Shown here piece by piece: positions 35,482 through 45,100 of a stretch of 64,000 bases of DNA. A program made the translations under genes and the position numbers. The stretch is from NCBI RefSeq assembly GCF_009301415.1, contig NZ_CP045073.1, positions 930,001 to 994,000 of the forward strand. The letters run 5' to 3'. This stretch comes from Paracoccus kondratievae. Lineage in GTDB: Bacteria; Pseudomonadota; Alphaproteobacteria; Rhodobacterales; Rhodobacteraceae. The notes under the pieces were generated by a model. That model worked only from the letters and a program-made list of their open reading frames with translations. It searched no databases and was not told the origin of the DNA. Each line of letters starts with the position of its first letter. The first letter of the stretch is position 1.

Positions 35482-35699
35482 GGGTTCCGGCTCCTGTCTT
35501 TGGAGGCGGGGGACCATCCCCCGCGCGACAGGCGCCCGAAGTGTCTGACCGGATCTGCAATCACCCTCGGGCGTTCGGATTCTTTCCGAATCCCCGAGGG
35601 CGGCACGCGCGCGTAAGCCGACCCCACCGGGGTTGAATGCAAAGAGACGGTCGGACCAAGGTGAGCGAATGGAAGCGGGGGATGGTGCTTTGCGTCGAG

Positions 35700-35850
35700 C
35701 CGGTGCCGGAAACCCGTCGCAGATGCTTTGCTGCGCCAGCCTCGTTGCCGGCGGATATTCAGGGTGTGTTTCAGGCCGGGGACGGAACCCGTTGCCCCCA
35801 CAACACCAAGGAGTTGGCGCAATGGTGAAGCTCGAACTCGATCCATCGCT
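35700..35850 (+). pseudogene. inverted, degenerate copy of the small membrane gene
   Basis: Plus-strand sequence aligns with the minus-strand gene at 35317-35481: GCAGATGC, GCCAGCCTCG, GTTTCAGGCCGGGGACGG and ATGGTGAAGCTCGAACTCGATCC occur in the same order. The encoded pieces (VFQAGDGT and MVKLELDP) lie in different frames, with the middle altered, so the copy is not functional. The 424-base interval 35482-35905 otherwise holds no gene. Confidence 0.6.
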
Positions 35851-35905
35851 GCTTGTGCAGCGATACCCGATAGCCCCGTGTGCAAGGTTCGGCTTTCAGG
35901 GCCGG

Positions 35906-36202
35906 TCAGTCCCAGAACCCATCGGCGATTTCGCGGGCGATCATGGCGCGGGCCTTCATCATCACATCGTCGCCGGAGGTGTCGATATGACCGAAAAAGC
36001 GCGTCCGGGCGCCATGGGCCGTCCAGTCGGCATAGCGGCAGTATTCGCGGGCATCGAGCCGGAAGGCGCGCATGTCCTCGGCCCAATGCGGTTTCGGTTC
36101 CACGATGACGGTGACGCCGTTGCGGGTTTCCTCCCAGGGAAGCGAGCGCTCCGATGGCGGATTGCGGCGGTCATCGGCGAAGATTTCATCGACCGTCATC
36201 AT
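35906..36202 (-). CDS. conserved mobile-element protein, function unknown
   Basis: A 98-residue protein: MMTVDEIFADDRRNPPSERS, LPWEETRNGVTVIVEPKPHW, FRLDAREYCRYADWTAHGA and a final DDVMMKARAMIAREIADGF. No family is recognised. Its ATG overlaps the stop of the DUF6117-like gene upstream (ATGATGA), so the two are coupled in an operon. Confidence 0.6.
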   Translation of the reverse strand: MMTVDEIFADDRRNPPSERSLPWEETRNGVTVIVEPKPHWAEDMRAFRLDAREYCRYADWTAHGARTRFFGHIDTSGDDVMMKARAMIAREIADGFWD

Positions 36203-36465
36203 GATGCGCCCCCATCTTCGGCCTTCTCGACAAAGCCGGCAGGATCGTCGGGATCCGGCGGCAGATAGGCGTCATAGGGGTTGCCGCTTGCGAGATGGCC
36301 GAACGGCGTGAAGACGTAATCACCCCCGTCGCGGCCGACCGCGCACAGGACATAGCGTGTCTCACGGGTCGCGGCGTCGAGGCATTCCATAAGGGCGAGA
36401 TTGCCGTCATCGGCAGCACGAAGCAGAGTGTCGAAGTTCGTTCGAACGGGATCGGGAATGGCCAT
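36199..36465 (-). CDS. DUF6117-type protein
   Basis: An 88-residue protein: MAIPDPVRTNFDTLLRAADDG, NLALMECLDAATRETRYVLC, AVGRDGGDYVFTPFGHLASG and NPYDAYLPPDPDDP. From memory this is the DUF6117 family of alphaproteobacterial mobile elements. Function is unknown. CAGGAGAA precedes the start. It is preceded by a hairpin plus GTTTCAGGAG leader (36472-36514) shared with two other genes. Confidence 0.75.
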   Translation of the reverse strand: MAIPDPVRTNFDTLLRAADDGNLALMECLDAATRETRYVLCAVGRDGGDYVFTPFGHLASGNPYDAYLPPDPDDPAGFVEKAEDGGAS

Positions 36466-36471
36466 TGTGTT

Positions 36472-36514
36472 CTCCTGAAACGAAGAAGGCCCGCCGTCAC
36501 GGGACAAGCGGGCC
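36472..36514 (-). promoter_or_regulatory. hairpin plus GTTTCAGGAG leader
   Basis: Minus strand: GGCCCGC/GCGGGCC stem (36508-36514 with 36488-36494), then TTCTTCGTTTCAGGAG before the start at 36465. Second of three similar leaders. Confidence 0.55.
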
Positions 36515-36536
36515 GGATGAACGGGATCGGCGATGG

Positions 36537-37013
36537 TCACGCGGCAGCTCGACCCTCGACGGCATCGGCGCCTGCCTCGTCGGCGGTGATCTCCTCGAGG
36601 CGCGCGCGGCTGTAGCCGTTCCTGGCTAGCCAGAGTTCGGCCGCCTCGTGGTTCTCCGCGAGGTGCAGCAATTCGACGTTCTCTCCGACATCCTGCACAA
36701 CACGGACCTGACCGATCTTCGGGCGTTCGACAACCCGGAAGCTCAGATCGCTGTCGATGCCGTAGCTGCGCATGATGGTGATGAGGATGATGCCGCCTTC
36801 GCCGAAATCACCCTCATGCAGGGTGAAGGACGGCGGCGTCGTGTAGGTCGGGCGCTCGCGGCCCGGTTCCTTGCGCACGAGGCGACCGGCCCCGTTGCGG
36901 GATTTCCACGCGGCGAGCTTCTTGGTGAAACGTGCGGGCGGTTTCGGCTGGCCGTCGCTATAGGCCACGAGCGAGCCGAGAGGCGCAATGTCGAAAATGA
37001 GGGAAGCGGACAT
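36537..37013 (-). CDS. conserved mobile-element protein, function unknown
   Basis: A 158-residue protein: MSASLIFDIAPLGSLVAYSD, PPARFTKKLAAWKSRNGAGR, FTLHEGDFGEGGIILITIMR and LHLAENHEAAELWLARNGYS. No family is recognised. The basic N-terminal half could bind nucleic acid. The gene carries the third GTTTCAGGAG leader and lies just past the ParB-like gene in the same direction. Confidence 0.6.
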   Translation of the reverse strand: MSASLIFDIAPLGSLVAYSDGQPKPPARFTKKLAAWKSRNGAGRLVRKEPGRERPTYTTPPSFTLHEGDFGEGGIILITIMRSYGIDSDLSFRVVERPKIGQVRVVQDVGENVELLHLAENHEAAELWLARNGYSRARLEEITADEAGADAVEGRAAA

Positions 37014-37019
37014 GATCTT

Positions 37020-37057
37020 GCTCCTGAAACGAAAGCGGCCCGGCGAGATGCCGGGCC
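37020..37057 (-). promoter_or_regulatory. hairpin plus GTTTCAGGAG leader
   Basis: Minus strand: GGCCCGGC/GCCGGGCC stem (37050-37057 with 37037-37044), then TTTCGTTTCAGGAGC before the start at 37013. Third of three similar leaders. Confidence 0.55.
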
Positions 37058-37111
37058 TTGAGATGGAAGGGATGGAATGCGGGGCGGCGGAGGCCGCCCC
37101 GCTGCTGCGCG

Positions 37112-39262
37112 TCACTCGGCGGCGACGAGGGCCTCCGGATCGTCGGCGGCCTCGGCCGTGTCCTCATGGCCACCGGCGAGGAAGTCGGGCAGCGCCACGC
37201 TGTCCTCGTCCTGATCGGTCGCGCCATCCACGGCCTGCGCCTCGATGGCGGGGCGCAGCGGCTCCGGCAGCCAGCCGGTATCGGCCAGGAGCCGTTCGGC
37301 CTCCTTCGCCATATCGCCCTTCTTGAGATGCGCGATGAGATCGGCCGCGCGATCGCCGGCGCCCTCGCGCACCGCCTCGATGATGCGGGTCTTGGTCACG
37401 CGACCCAGGTAGTTCTCGACCGTGGGCCTCCAGCCCGCTTCGACGAGATCGAGGCCGGTGGCCTGTGCCAGCCGTTCGGCCTCGGCCATGCGGCGGTCGA
37501 GACCGTGCTGCGAGATGCCATTCCCCGAATAGGGGTTGGGCCGCTCGTAAAGCGCGTTGACCCCGAAACTGACGCAATGGGCGAGCAGCGCCAGGCGGCT
37601 GGCATCGTCGAGACCGTCGATCCAGTCCCAGAGCCGGTCGTCATCGCCAGCGGGGATGTCGCCCCGCCAGGCGTCCGCGCGCTCGTCGATCATCTTCGCG
37701 GCGGCGCTGTCAGCGAGCCCGGTCGCATCCGTGGGAAGATAGATGTGACGCACGGCGGCATAGAGGCTGGTTCCCGAGGTGGCGGTGCGCTCGAAAGTAT
37801 CGAGAACCAGCTTGTGCAGCAGCGCCGTCATGGCGACGCGCGGATTCTCGGCAAGCGCATTGCGCAACGCCAGCGTCCGCCAGGCGGTCAGGTCGGTCAC
37901 CAGCCGCTCGGGCAGCGGCTTGACGGCATCGTCCTCCTCTTCATCGCCGTCCGGGACCGGCTCGCCGCCGACGGTGATAACCGCGCGCTGCACCGCATCG
38001 GGATCGGACGGGTCGGCACCTTCGCCCGCATCCTCACCATCGACGCTCTCGGGTTGTTCGTCCTCGGGGCGGACATAACCGGGACTGACGATCAACTCGC
38101 CATCGCGGTCGATGCTGACGAAAACACCGGCACGAGCGATGTCTTCCGGCGCGAAGGTGACGGGCCGGTTCTCGAAGCCTTCCAACTCGGCTTCGATCTC
38201 CCCGAGCCGCTGGTCGATCTCATCGGGCAGGTCGTCGGCTTCTGCATACTGCGCTTCGAGTTCGTCATACTCGTCGCGCAGCGCCTCGCGGGCGGTGCGC
38301 TCCTCGTCGGTCAGCTCCTGGGTCACACCGACCAGCCTGCGCAGGCCGTTGGCGTAGCCGTAGGGAAGTTCGACTGCCGCGTCGATCCACTTCCAGCCCT
38401 GTCCGGCGATCTCGTCGGCGACAGTGCGCAGCTTCTCGTCAACCAGGCGGTCGAGCAGCGTGACGTCCTGCAACCAACCGCCGTTCTCGTCGGAGAAGAG
38501 ATCGCGCAGCACCGGGCCGCCCGCCGCCTCATAGGCGTCGATCCCGATGAAGCGGGCGCGCTTGTCGGCAGCCGGAACCGTGGTCTCGGTCAGCAGGCTG
38601 CGGATGTGCCAGGGCTCTTTCTGCCACGACGTGCTGATCCGCTCCCAGACCTGCTGCTGGCGCTCGTGGTCGGGATTGACGGTGAAGGCTTCCAGCATCG
38701 CCAGCGTCATCTCATTCCGCGCATAGGCGTCGTGCAGCGCCGGCGCGACCGTCGCGAGACGAAGGCGCTGCATGATGTAGCGCGGCGTGGTCCGCCAGGC
38801 GTCGGCGATCTCCTCCTTCGACATGCCCATGTCGAACATCCGCTTGAACGCCTTGAACTGGTCGAGCGGATGCAGGGCGAGGCGCAGCAGGTTCTCGGCC
38901 AGCGAGTCGTCGACTGCCGAGGTCTTGGCATCGGCCTTCTTGACGATGCAGGGGACGAGGCCATCGGCCGGGAAGCGACCGGCTTCGACGAGGCGCGCGA
39001 TGGACCTGTAGCGGCGGCCGCCGGCCGGGGTTTCGAACTCGCCGGTCTCATTGCCGTCCTCGTCGAGGATGGCGCGGACATTGAGACCCTGCACGAGATC
39101 CTCGCGCCGGTCGATGTCATGGGTAAGTTCGTCCAGACCCGCCTCGACATCGGTCTCGCGGACATTGCTGTCCGACAGCCTGATGCGGTTGAACGGAATG
39201 TCGCGCGCCCGTGAAAAGACGATCATCGGGGCGACGGGCTTCTTCCTGGCAGCTTTGGCCAT
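37112..39262 (-). CDS. large ParB/RepB-like protein
   Basis: A 716-residue protein starting MAKAARKKPVAPMIVFSRARD. The N-terminal ParB-like nuclease/CTPase fold has FNRIRLSDSNVRETDVEAGL, FETPAGGRRYRSIARLVEAG and DSLAENLLRLALHPLDQFKAF, followed by a helix-turn-helix (MSKEEIADAWRTTPRYIMQRL). The long C-terminal half contains an acidic linker (PVPDGDEEEDDAVKP) and extra helical regions. These long ParB-type proteins mark alphaproteobacterial conjugative elements and may act in DNA processing or partition, although no ParA is nearby. GGAG precedes the ATG at 39262. A structured leader (39268-39350) lies upstream. Confidence 0.88.
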   Translation of the reverse strand: MAKAARKKPVAPMIVFSRARDIPFNRIRLSDSNVRETDVEAGLDELTHDIDRREDLVQGLNVRAILDEDGNETGEFETPAGGRRYRSIARLVEAGRFPADGLVPCIVKKADAKTSAVDDSLAENLLRLALHPLDQFKAFKRMFDMGMSKEEIADAWRTTPRYIMQRLRLATVAPALHDAYARNEMTLAMLEAFTVNPDHERQQQVWERISTSWQKEPWHIRSLLTETTVPAADKRARFIGIDAYEAAGGPVLRDLFSDENGGWLQDVTLLDRLVDEKLRTVADEIAGQGWKWIDAAVELPYGYANGLRRLVGVTQELTDEERTAREALRDEYDELEAQYAEADDLPDEIDQRLGEIEAELEGFENRPVTFAPEDIARAGVFVSIDRDGELIVSPGYVRPEDEQPESVDGEDAGEGADPSDPDAVQRAVITVGGEPVPDGDEEEDDAVKPLPERLVTDLTAWRTLALRNALAENPRVAMTALLHKLVLDTFERTATSGTSLYAAVRHIYLPTDATGLADSAAAKMIDERADAWRGDIPAGDDDRLWDWIDGLDDASRLALLAHCVSFGVNALYERPNPYSGNGISQHGLDRRMAEAERLAQATGLDLVEAGWRPTVENYLGRVTKTRIIEAVREGAGDRAADLIAHLKKGDMAKEAERLLADTGWLPEPLRPAIEAQAVDGATDQDEDSVALPDFLAGGHEDTAEAADDPEALVAAE

Positions 39263-39267
39263 GGTGA

Positions 39268-39350
39268 TTTCTCCGCGACGGGCGGCCGGGAGCCACTCTC
39301 TCGACCTCCAACCCGTCACGAAGCGAAGCGCCGCCCTCTTCCTCTGAAGA
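39268..39350 (-). promoter_or_regulatory. structured leader of ParB-like gene
   Basis: Minus strand: GTGACGGGTT, a GAGAGAGTGGC loop segment and GCCCGTCGCGGAGA ahead of the start. Stem GACGGG (39277-39282) with CCCGTC (39312-39317), plus coordinates. Shares its plan with the leaders at 33690 and 40740. Confidence 0.65.
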
Positions 39351-39385
39351 GTGCGACGCCAGGCCACAAAGCCGGCAACCGGAAA

Positions 39386-39781
39386 TCAGGATTCCCGGCT
39401 TTCCGTATCTGTGGATGTGCGGGTGAATGCCGCACCGGCGCGGTAGAGGGCTCGTTCCGCCGCCTGGATGCTGCCGGTTTCCCACGCAGCCTCCGCCCAG
39501 ACCGAGATCGGGAAATCCCCGGTGAAGAGCAGATCCCGCTCGATCCCCATGCCGAAGGGCAACCGGACCCCACGCAGCTCTTCCAGGCTCCACGAGCCGA
39601 GTTCGGGGTAGCCGATATCGGCCAGGCCGAACATGATGTCGCCGCCCTGATCCAGCTCGGTGGCGAGCCAGACGCCCGCGCCGAAGGGATTGAAGAATTT
39701 GACGACGGGGACGTGATCGGCGCCGCGCTGCCGGCCATTGGCGAGGAGCTGCGCACGCTGGGTACGGGTCAGGAGGATCAT
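39386..39781 (-). CDS. DUF2958 protein
   Basis: A 131-residue protein: MILLTRTQRAQLLANGRQRG, HVPVVKFFNPFGAGVWLATEL, IMFGLADIGYPELGSWSLEEL and DLLFTGDFPISVWAEAA. This matches the DUF2958 family, widespread beside ArdC on plasmids and integrative elements. Function is unknown. Its start overlaps the ArdC stop (ATGA), so the two are coupled. Confidence 0.88.
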   Translation of the reverse strand: MILLTRTQRAQLLANGRQRGADHVPVVKFFNPFGAGVWLATELDQGGDIMFGLADIGYPELGSWSLEELRGVRLPFGMGIERDLLFTGDFPISVWAEAAWETGSIQAAERALYRAGAAFTRTSTDTESRES

Positions 39782-40734
39782 GCCGCCACCCTCCGCTCGG
39801 TCGAGGCCGCAACCGATTCAGCGCCGTCCTCGTCGGGCAGATGCGACAGCAGCCAGTCGGCCGCCTTGCTCGCCTGCGAAGCGGCGCGGACGATGGCGCG
39901 GTTATCCTCGCGCAGCACCTCCAGCCAGGAGCCGATATAGTCGGCGTGGCGCACGGTCGGCACGATGCCGAGCGAGGCGCAGCAGAAGGCCGCGTTCATC
40001 TCGGCGACCAGCTCCTCGAAGGCGTATTTCTTCGTGCCGAAGCTGCCCGAGAAATCCCGCCCCAGGCGCGAGGCATGGCCGGTGGCGTGCCCCATCTCGT
40101 GCAGCGCCGTCCGGTGCCAGTTAATCGGCTCGAAATAGGCGGCCGGCGGCGGCACCTGCACATAATCGAGTGCCGGCACATAGAAGGCGCGATCTCCGCC
40201 GATGCGGAAATCGATCCCGGTCGCGCGGATCAGTGCCTCGACCTTCGGCTCGATCATACCGGGCGGCGGTGGTGGCGCCTCCACGGCAATATCTTCTGGC
40301 AGGCCCTCGCATTGCGCGGTGTTGAAAACGGTGAAGCGCTTCAGGAACGGGACGCGTCCCGGTTCTTCACCGGTCTCGCGGGCTCGGCGCTTCTCGTCTT
40401 CCGGGGTGAAGCGGTCGGCATAGACGACCGTCGTGCCGTGCTCGCCCTTACGGACATTGCCGCCGAGGGCTGCCGCCTGGCGATAGGTGAGCCAATGCTG
40501 GGTCGGATAGCCGTTCTGGACCACGGCACCCCAGAGGATCAGCACATTGATCCCGGAATACTGCCGCGAGGTCGCGGCGTTTCGCGGCATGGCAAGCGGC
40601 GCTTTCGCCGCAGTCCCCCAAGGCTGGACCCAGGGAAGCCGTCCTTCCTCCAGCTCGGCGATGATCTTGCCGGTGATGTCGTCGTAAAGATTGCTGCGGG
40701 CGCCGCCTTCACGGGCGCGGTCCTGTCTGGCCAT
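39778..40734 (-). CDS. ardC: ArdC-type antirestriction protein
   Basis: A 318-residue protein. The N-terminal single-strand DNA-binding domain has LYDDITGKIIAELEEGRLPW and YSGINVLILWGAVVQNGYPTQ, then LGGNVRKGEHGTTVVYADRF. The C-terminal zincin-like metallopeptidase has WHRTALHEMGHATGHASRLG (HEMGH zinc motif) and EELVAEMNAAFCCASLG (downstream Glu). ArdC proteins protect incoming conjugative DNA and relieve restriction. Upstream lies a structured leader (40740-40825) of the ParB type, and downstream the coupled DUF2958 gene. It is the rightmost backbone gene before the second defence cassette. Confidence 0.92.
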   Translation of the reverse strand: MARQDRAREGGARSNLYDDITGKIIAELEEGRLPWVQPWGTAAKAPLAMPRNAATSRQYSGINVLILWGAVVQNGYPTQHWLTYRQAAALGGNVRKGEHGTTVVYADRFTPEDEKRRARETGEEPGRVPFLKRFTVFNTAQCEGLPEDIAVEAPPPPPGMIEPKVEALIRATGIDFRIGGDRAFYVPALDYVQVPPPAAYFEPINWHRTALHEMGHATGHASRLGRDFSGSFGTKKYAFEELVAEMNAAFCCASLGIVPTVRHADYIGSWLEVLREDNRAIVRAASQASKAADWLLSHLPDEDGAESVAASTERRVAA

Positions 40735-40739
40735 CGGGA

Positions 40740-40825
40740 TGATCTCCGCGACGGGCGCCGGAGGCCACTCCTCCAGTCCTTAACCCGTCACGGAAAACCC
40801 GCCCGCACTCGAACTCTCAGGGGGC
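40740..40825 (-). promoter_or_regulatory. structured leader of ardC
   Basis: Minus strand: GAGAG and GAGTGCGGGCGGG, then GTGACGGGTT, GGAGTGGCCTCC and GCCCGTCGCGGAGA ahead of the start. Stem GACGGG (40750-40755) with CCCGTC (40784-40789), plus coordinates. Very similar to the ParB-like leader. Confidence 0.65.
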
Positions 40826-41214
40826 GTTGCGGGGTCTCCCCGCTGATGGGGGTGCGTCGGCAACGCAGTGCCGACCAGGGGGAAGGCTTTTCCCTGCCAC
40901 CTGAGAATCTCAGCCATGATGAACCTTGTAGTCGTTCACTGCGCCTGCATAGTGTGACAGTCCGAACAGAGGCTTGAGCGATTGAAGGGGCGGAGAACGG
41001 ACGTTCGTTGCCGTGAGCGCGAATGACCACAAACTTCCCGATGTTCCCGATCGCGAGCTACCCCTCGAGCCACTTCACAGAACAGATTGCTCGACTTGAA
41101 GTACGTTTCTCACGTAAAACCAAATAAAGTCATGTAGTTGTTGTCGCACATCCGCAGCACTGTCATTGAAAAGAACGCGCATGCAGCCGCCGCTGCTAAG
41201 AGAGTCTTAACCAG
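40826..41214. other. gap between mobile backbone and second defence cassette
   Basis: About 390 bases without a gene. It includes a short hairpin near 40876-40897 (AGGGGGAA with TTTTCCCT) and turns AT-richer towards 41100-41210, where the promoter of the nuclease gene must lie (a TTGAAG at 41096-41101 is possible but its -10 is unclear). It may include the edge of the inserted cassette. Confidence 0.4.
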
Positions 41215-42129
41215 ATGAACAAGGCCCATGAGATAGACAGCCCCGACAAGATAACCGTTTCGGCCGGGCCGGAGGCCGGAGTTGCGTCCCCAACGGCGAT
41301 TTCGACGGCAGCGTGCAAGGTCAACGAGCACTGTGTCGGCGATCACTGGACGGTCGGTGATGTCAAGTTACTAGCGCGGCTCATAGCGATCATCGCGATG
41401 GGACAGGCGAAGCACGCGGCGCGAATTATCGCGGACCTGCAGCCAGCGGTTCCGGCCTTGACAATCGACGTGCTCCGTTCCGACGCGAAACAGCGTCTGA
41501 CCGTGACCGGAGACACGCCGGAAAAGCAGGACGCTCACCGATGGCATCGCGACGGTCTGATCTTCGAGGCGATCTCCTGGATCGCCGCCCGACAGGGTGC
41601 TGCCGCCAACGTGCTCATGAGAGACCCGCACATCAGCGCGACGACACAGGGTCTTGACGGGCTCATGATCGAACTGGACGAAAAAGGTGAAACGGTCGTC
41701 CGCGCGACAATTCTCGAAGACAAATGTTCGAACGACCCCCGGCGAAAATTCAGAGACGAAGTTCTGCCTGCCTTCCGAAACTACCATGCGGGCAAAAGGG
41801 CTTCGGAGCTGGTGGCGGCAACATCTTCGCTGCTTGACGGCAGGATTCCCGACGAAGCGGTCATGGAGGCTGCAGGGCGCGTACTGGATATGGCATTCAG
41901 GGCCTACCGCGCCGGATTGACGATCAACCCTGACCACGACTCGGAGGCGGGACGCACAGCTTTGTTCAAAGGATATGAGGGGCTTGAAAAGATCACCGGG
42001 GCGCAGCGCATCGGGGCGACATTCCTGCCGCCTTCGGAACTGCGCACCTGGTTTGACGAGATTGCCGGTCGGGCGATCGCCTTCATTGACGTGCTCGGGG
42101 AGGACGATCACCAATGTTCGATCCGGTGA
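41215..42129 (+). CDS. PD-(D/E)XK-type nuclease of a two-gene defence-like pair
   Basis: A 304-residue protein with a poorly conserved N-terminus (about 1-100) and a C-terminal part that fits a PD-(D/E)XK nuclease: RDGLIFEAISWIAARQG (Glu118), TTQGLDGLMIEL (Asp148) and VRATILEDKCSND (Glu168-x-Lys170), then helices rich in Arg and Lys. The 16-base overlap with the helicase gene makes a clear operon. The pair has the plan of Hachiman (nuclease HamA plus helicase HamB), but the local sequence around E-x-K differs from the GE-x-K pattern I recall for HamA's DUF1837, so the family is uncertain. It could be a distinct system. Expected role: DNA cleavage triggered by the helicase. Confidence 0.65.
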   Translation: MNKAHEIDSPDKITVSAGPEAGVASPTAISTAACKVNEHCVGDHWTVGDVKLLARLIAIIAMGQAKHAARIIADLQPAVPALTIDVLRSDAKQRLTVTGDTPEKQDAHRWHRDGLIFEAISWIAARQGAAANVLMRDPHISATTQGLDGLMIELDEKGETVVRATILEDKCSNDPRRKFRDEVLPAFRNYHAGKRASELVAATSSLLDGRIPDEAVMEAAGRVLDMAFRAYRAGLTINPDHDSEAGRTALFKGYEGLEKITGAQRIGATFLPPSELRTWFDEIAGRAIAFIDVLGEDDHQCSIR

Positions 42130-45100
42130 CAGCGGAAATCATGCGTACTGCGCCAGCCTTGCCAGGCCTGAATCCTGCCGAGCTGCCGCAATTGCTTACA
42201 GCGCAGTATGCAGAACTGGCTGCCCGCAGAATGAGGCGCGTCGATGGCGCTGAAGAGGCGGCGGGTGACGGCGCTGCTGACGGCGAATGGCCTCTCGCCC
42301 GTATTGCCGACGCCTATGAGATCGTTGTGTCCGTCCGGCGTGATGCCGACCACCGCAGAGCGGCGGCATTCGTTGCCGGCACGGCGCATCAAATTCTGGC
42401 GCAGGACCTCGCGCAGACCGATGCTGCCGGGTCTGTTGCCATCATGGATCGGGATCGCATCCATCCGGCGATCGCGGCGGCGGTGCTTTTTCTGGTGGCC
42501 GAGCAGTATGCGGACGCCCACGAAGCCGCGCGCTTTATCAGGCCGGAAGATGGAGGGCAGGACTATGTCTGCACCATTCTGGCCGAAGATATCCGTGACC
42601 TGGCGCGCGGCAATTTCCAGAGCATTCTTGACCGCGCGCAGCGCCGTCCGGAGGGGTTCTTCTCCGGCGGACTGCTTGAACAGCGGGGGACAACGGCGCT
42701 CTTCGAGAGCCTTGTCGTCGGTGTCGAGTTGTTTGCTGCGGAAGTTCTGGCAGAAGATATGCCCGAGAAGGCGGCAGGGCGGTTCGACGGCGCAAGGGCG
42801 GCGTTCGCCCGCGTGTTGGCCCTCTCTTCGCTGGAGCACGGGCGCCTCGGCGATTTGTCCCAGAATTTTCAGACCACCTATCCGGGACCACGTCACCTCG
42901 CATCACTGCTGCTGGCAGCCTACGACTCCATTGCGGGCGCGGCGGTTACACGCCTGCAGCCGCCCAATGGTTCAGATCGGGATTATTGGCGAAGCTGGCT
43001 GAGGCATCGTGCGAATGCCGCACCTTTCGCTTGGCCCAATCATAGGGAGGCCATAGCGAAAGGATTCCACGAGAGCGGCAAGTCCGCCGTGCTCGTTCTG
43101 CCGACCGGCGCGGGAAAAACGACGGTCTCTTGCCTGAAGATTGCTGCTGTACTGGCAAGCGGCAAGTCGGTTGTGTTCTTGGCTCCAACTCACGCGCTTG
43201 TGGATCAACTCACCGACGATCTGCAGAAGGTCTTCCCGGAATCGCTGGAAGGTTCGGTTGTTTCGAGCGATTTCGATCGCTTGTTCGCTCCCGGTACCAA
43301 CTTCGAAAGCATCGAGGTCATGACGCCGGAGCGCTGTCTTGCACTTCTGTCATATTCGCCCGAGGCTTTTGAAAACGTAGGGCTGCTGGTCTTTGACGAA
43401 TGTCATCTCCTCAGCCCCGTATCGAATCTCCGCCGGGCGTTGGACGGAATGTTCTGCGTCCTTGCCTTCAACAGCATCGCGCCGGAAGCCGATTTCCTTT
43501 TTCTTTCAGCGATGCTTGATAATGGCGCGGCATTCGCAGAGTGGATTGAAGAGCTCACCGGTCGGACCTGTGTTTTTGCCGATCCGCTTTGGAAGCCGAG
43601 CCGACAGGCGCGCGGCGTCCTGCTGTATGAGAGTGCCGCCATCGTGCAGATGAGACGCAACGCGATCGCCGTTCAGCGCGCGGAGGATGCCCGAAAGAAA
43701 AAGCGCGCAAAGCATCTGCGCAAACCAGCTGCCGAAGCGCTGCAATGCCCGCCGCATGCTCTCTTCGGGCTTCAGCACAACTGGCTGGCCGGTGCAGCGC
43801 CAAGCTGCACCCTGGCGGCCATTTCCGATGCGCCGGTCCCGTTAACCGGTAAGCTCAACCGGGATGGTTCGATCTATCTGACGCCGAATGTAAACAAGGT
43901 CGCCGCGCAAGTTGCGGCTGCTGCGGCGCGCAACGGCCTGAAAGGTATCGTCTTCGTCAACCGCAAGGATACTGCCGCGTCCACTGCGCGTGAAATCTCG
44001 GCGCTGCTGGGCGACCCGCCAGAGCAAACGCAAGATGAAGAAGAGCGATGGAAGGCGCTGGAGATCGAGCTTGGCGGGCTGGAACATGCGATCTTGGCCG
44101 GTCCCGCTGCCGCCGTGCCCCACAATGCGCTGATGCTCAGGCTGGAGCGCGATCTGGCAGAACGCTTGTTCCGCCGTGCCGACGGGGCAAAAGTCATCGT
44201 TGCTACACCGACGCTGGCGCAGGGTCTGAACCTTCCAGCTCATATTGCCATTCTTGCCGGGGACAAGCGCAGCGACCCGGACGAAGGAGGGCGTGAAGAC
44301 CTGGAGGCGCACGAGATACTGAATGCTGCGGCCCGTGCAGGGCGCGCCGGTCACCTCGCCAACGGCATCGTGCTCCTGATCCCTGAAGTCGTGCTTCAAT
44401 TCAGGCAAGGTAGGGCCTTCCCAAAAGGGGTGCTCGACAAGCTGAAGTCGGTACTGCCAGAGGACGACCGCTGCCTGTCCCTGAGCGATCCCCTGCAGAC
44501 AATTCTTGATCGCATCAATGTGGCGGCTGCTGCCGATCCCGACGTCGAGTATGCCCTGAACCGCCTAGCCACTGCGGTCGCGCCTGAAGGCGCAGAAACC
44601 GAAGCAACGACGCGCTTTTCGATAGGACGATCACTGGCTGCCTTCACGGCCATAAGGATCAATCAGAAAGCGGGGTTCGATGCGAAAGTCGCGCGACTGA
44701 ACGAGCTTATCGGCGAGAGAGCGAAGGAGGCCGATGATCAGGTCCTGGCGGAGCTTGCCACCCAGAGCGGCGCGCCGCTCGGCATCCTCAAATCGCTGCG
44801 GCAAAGGATCGAGGATCAGATTGAACGGCTACCCCAGACAATACCGGACTGGACGTCCTGGATCATCAACTGGCTTGCAGAGGATCAGGATGCGCGCGAT
44901 GCTATTCTGATCCGTGATGGTAGAGCAATTCTCGGCGCTACCGGAAACAAGAAGGACGGACCGCTGACGGCCGACGCCGTAAGAAACCTCGAACCCGGCA
45001 TTCTGGCCTGGCTATGCGGCGAACCCTTGCGCGAAATCGAAAGACAACTCGGCGGCGACCCCGCTGAAAAAGCGATTTGCCCGCGTGCCCGTGAGCTAGT

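Noticed and set aside
37058..39214. 718-codon plus-strand frame
   Set aside because: Antisense to the ParB-like gene; no motif seen.
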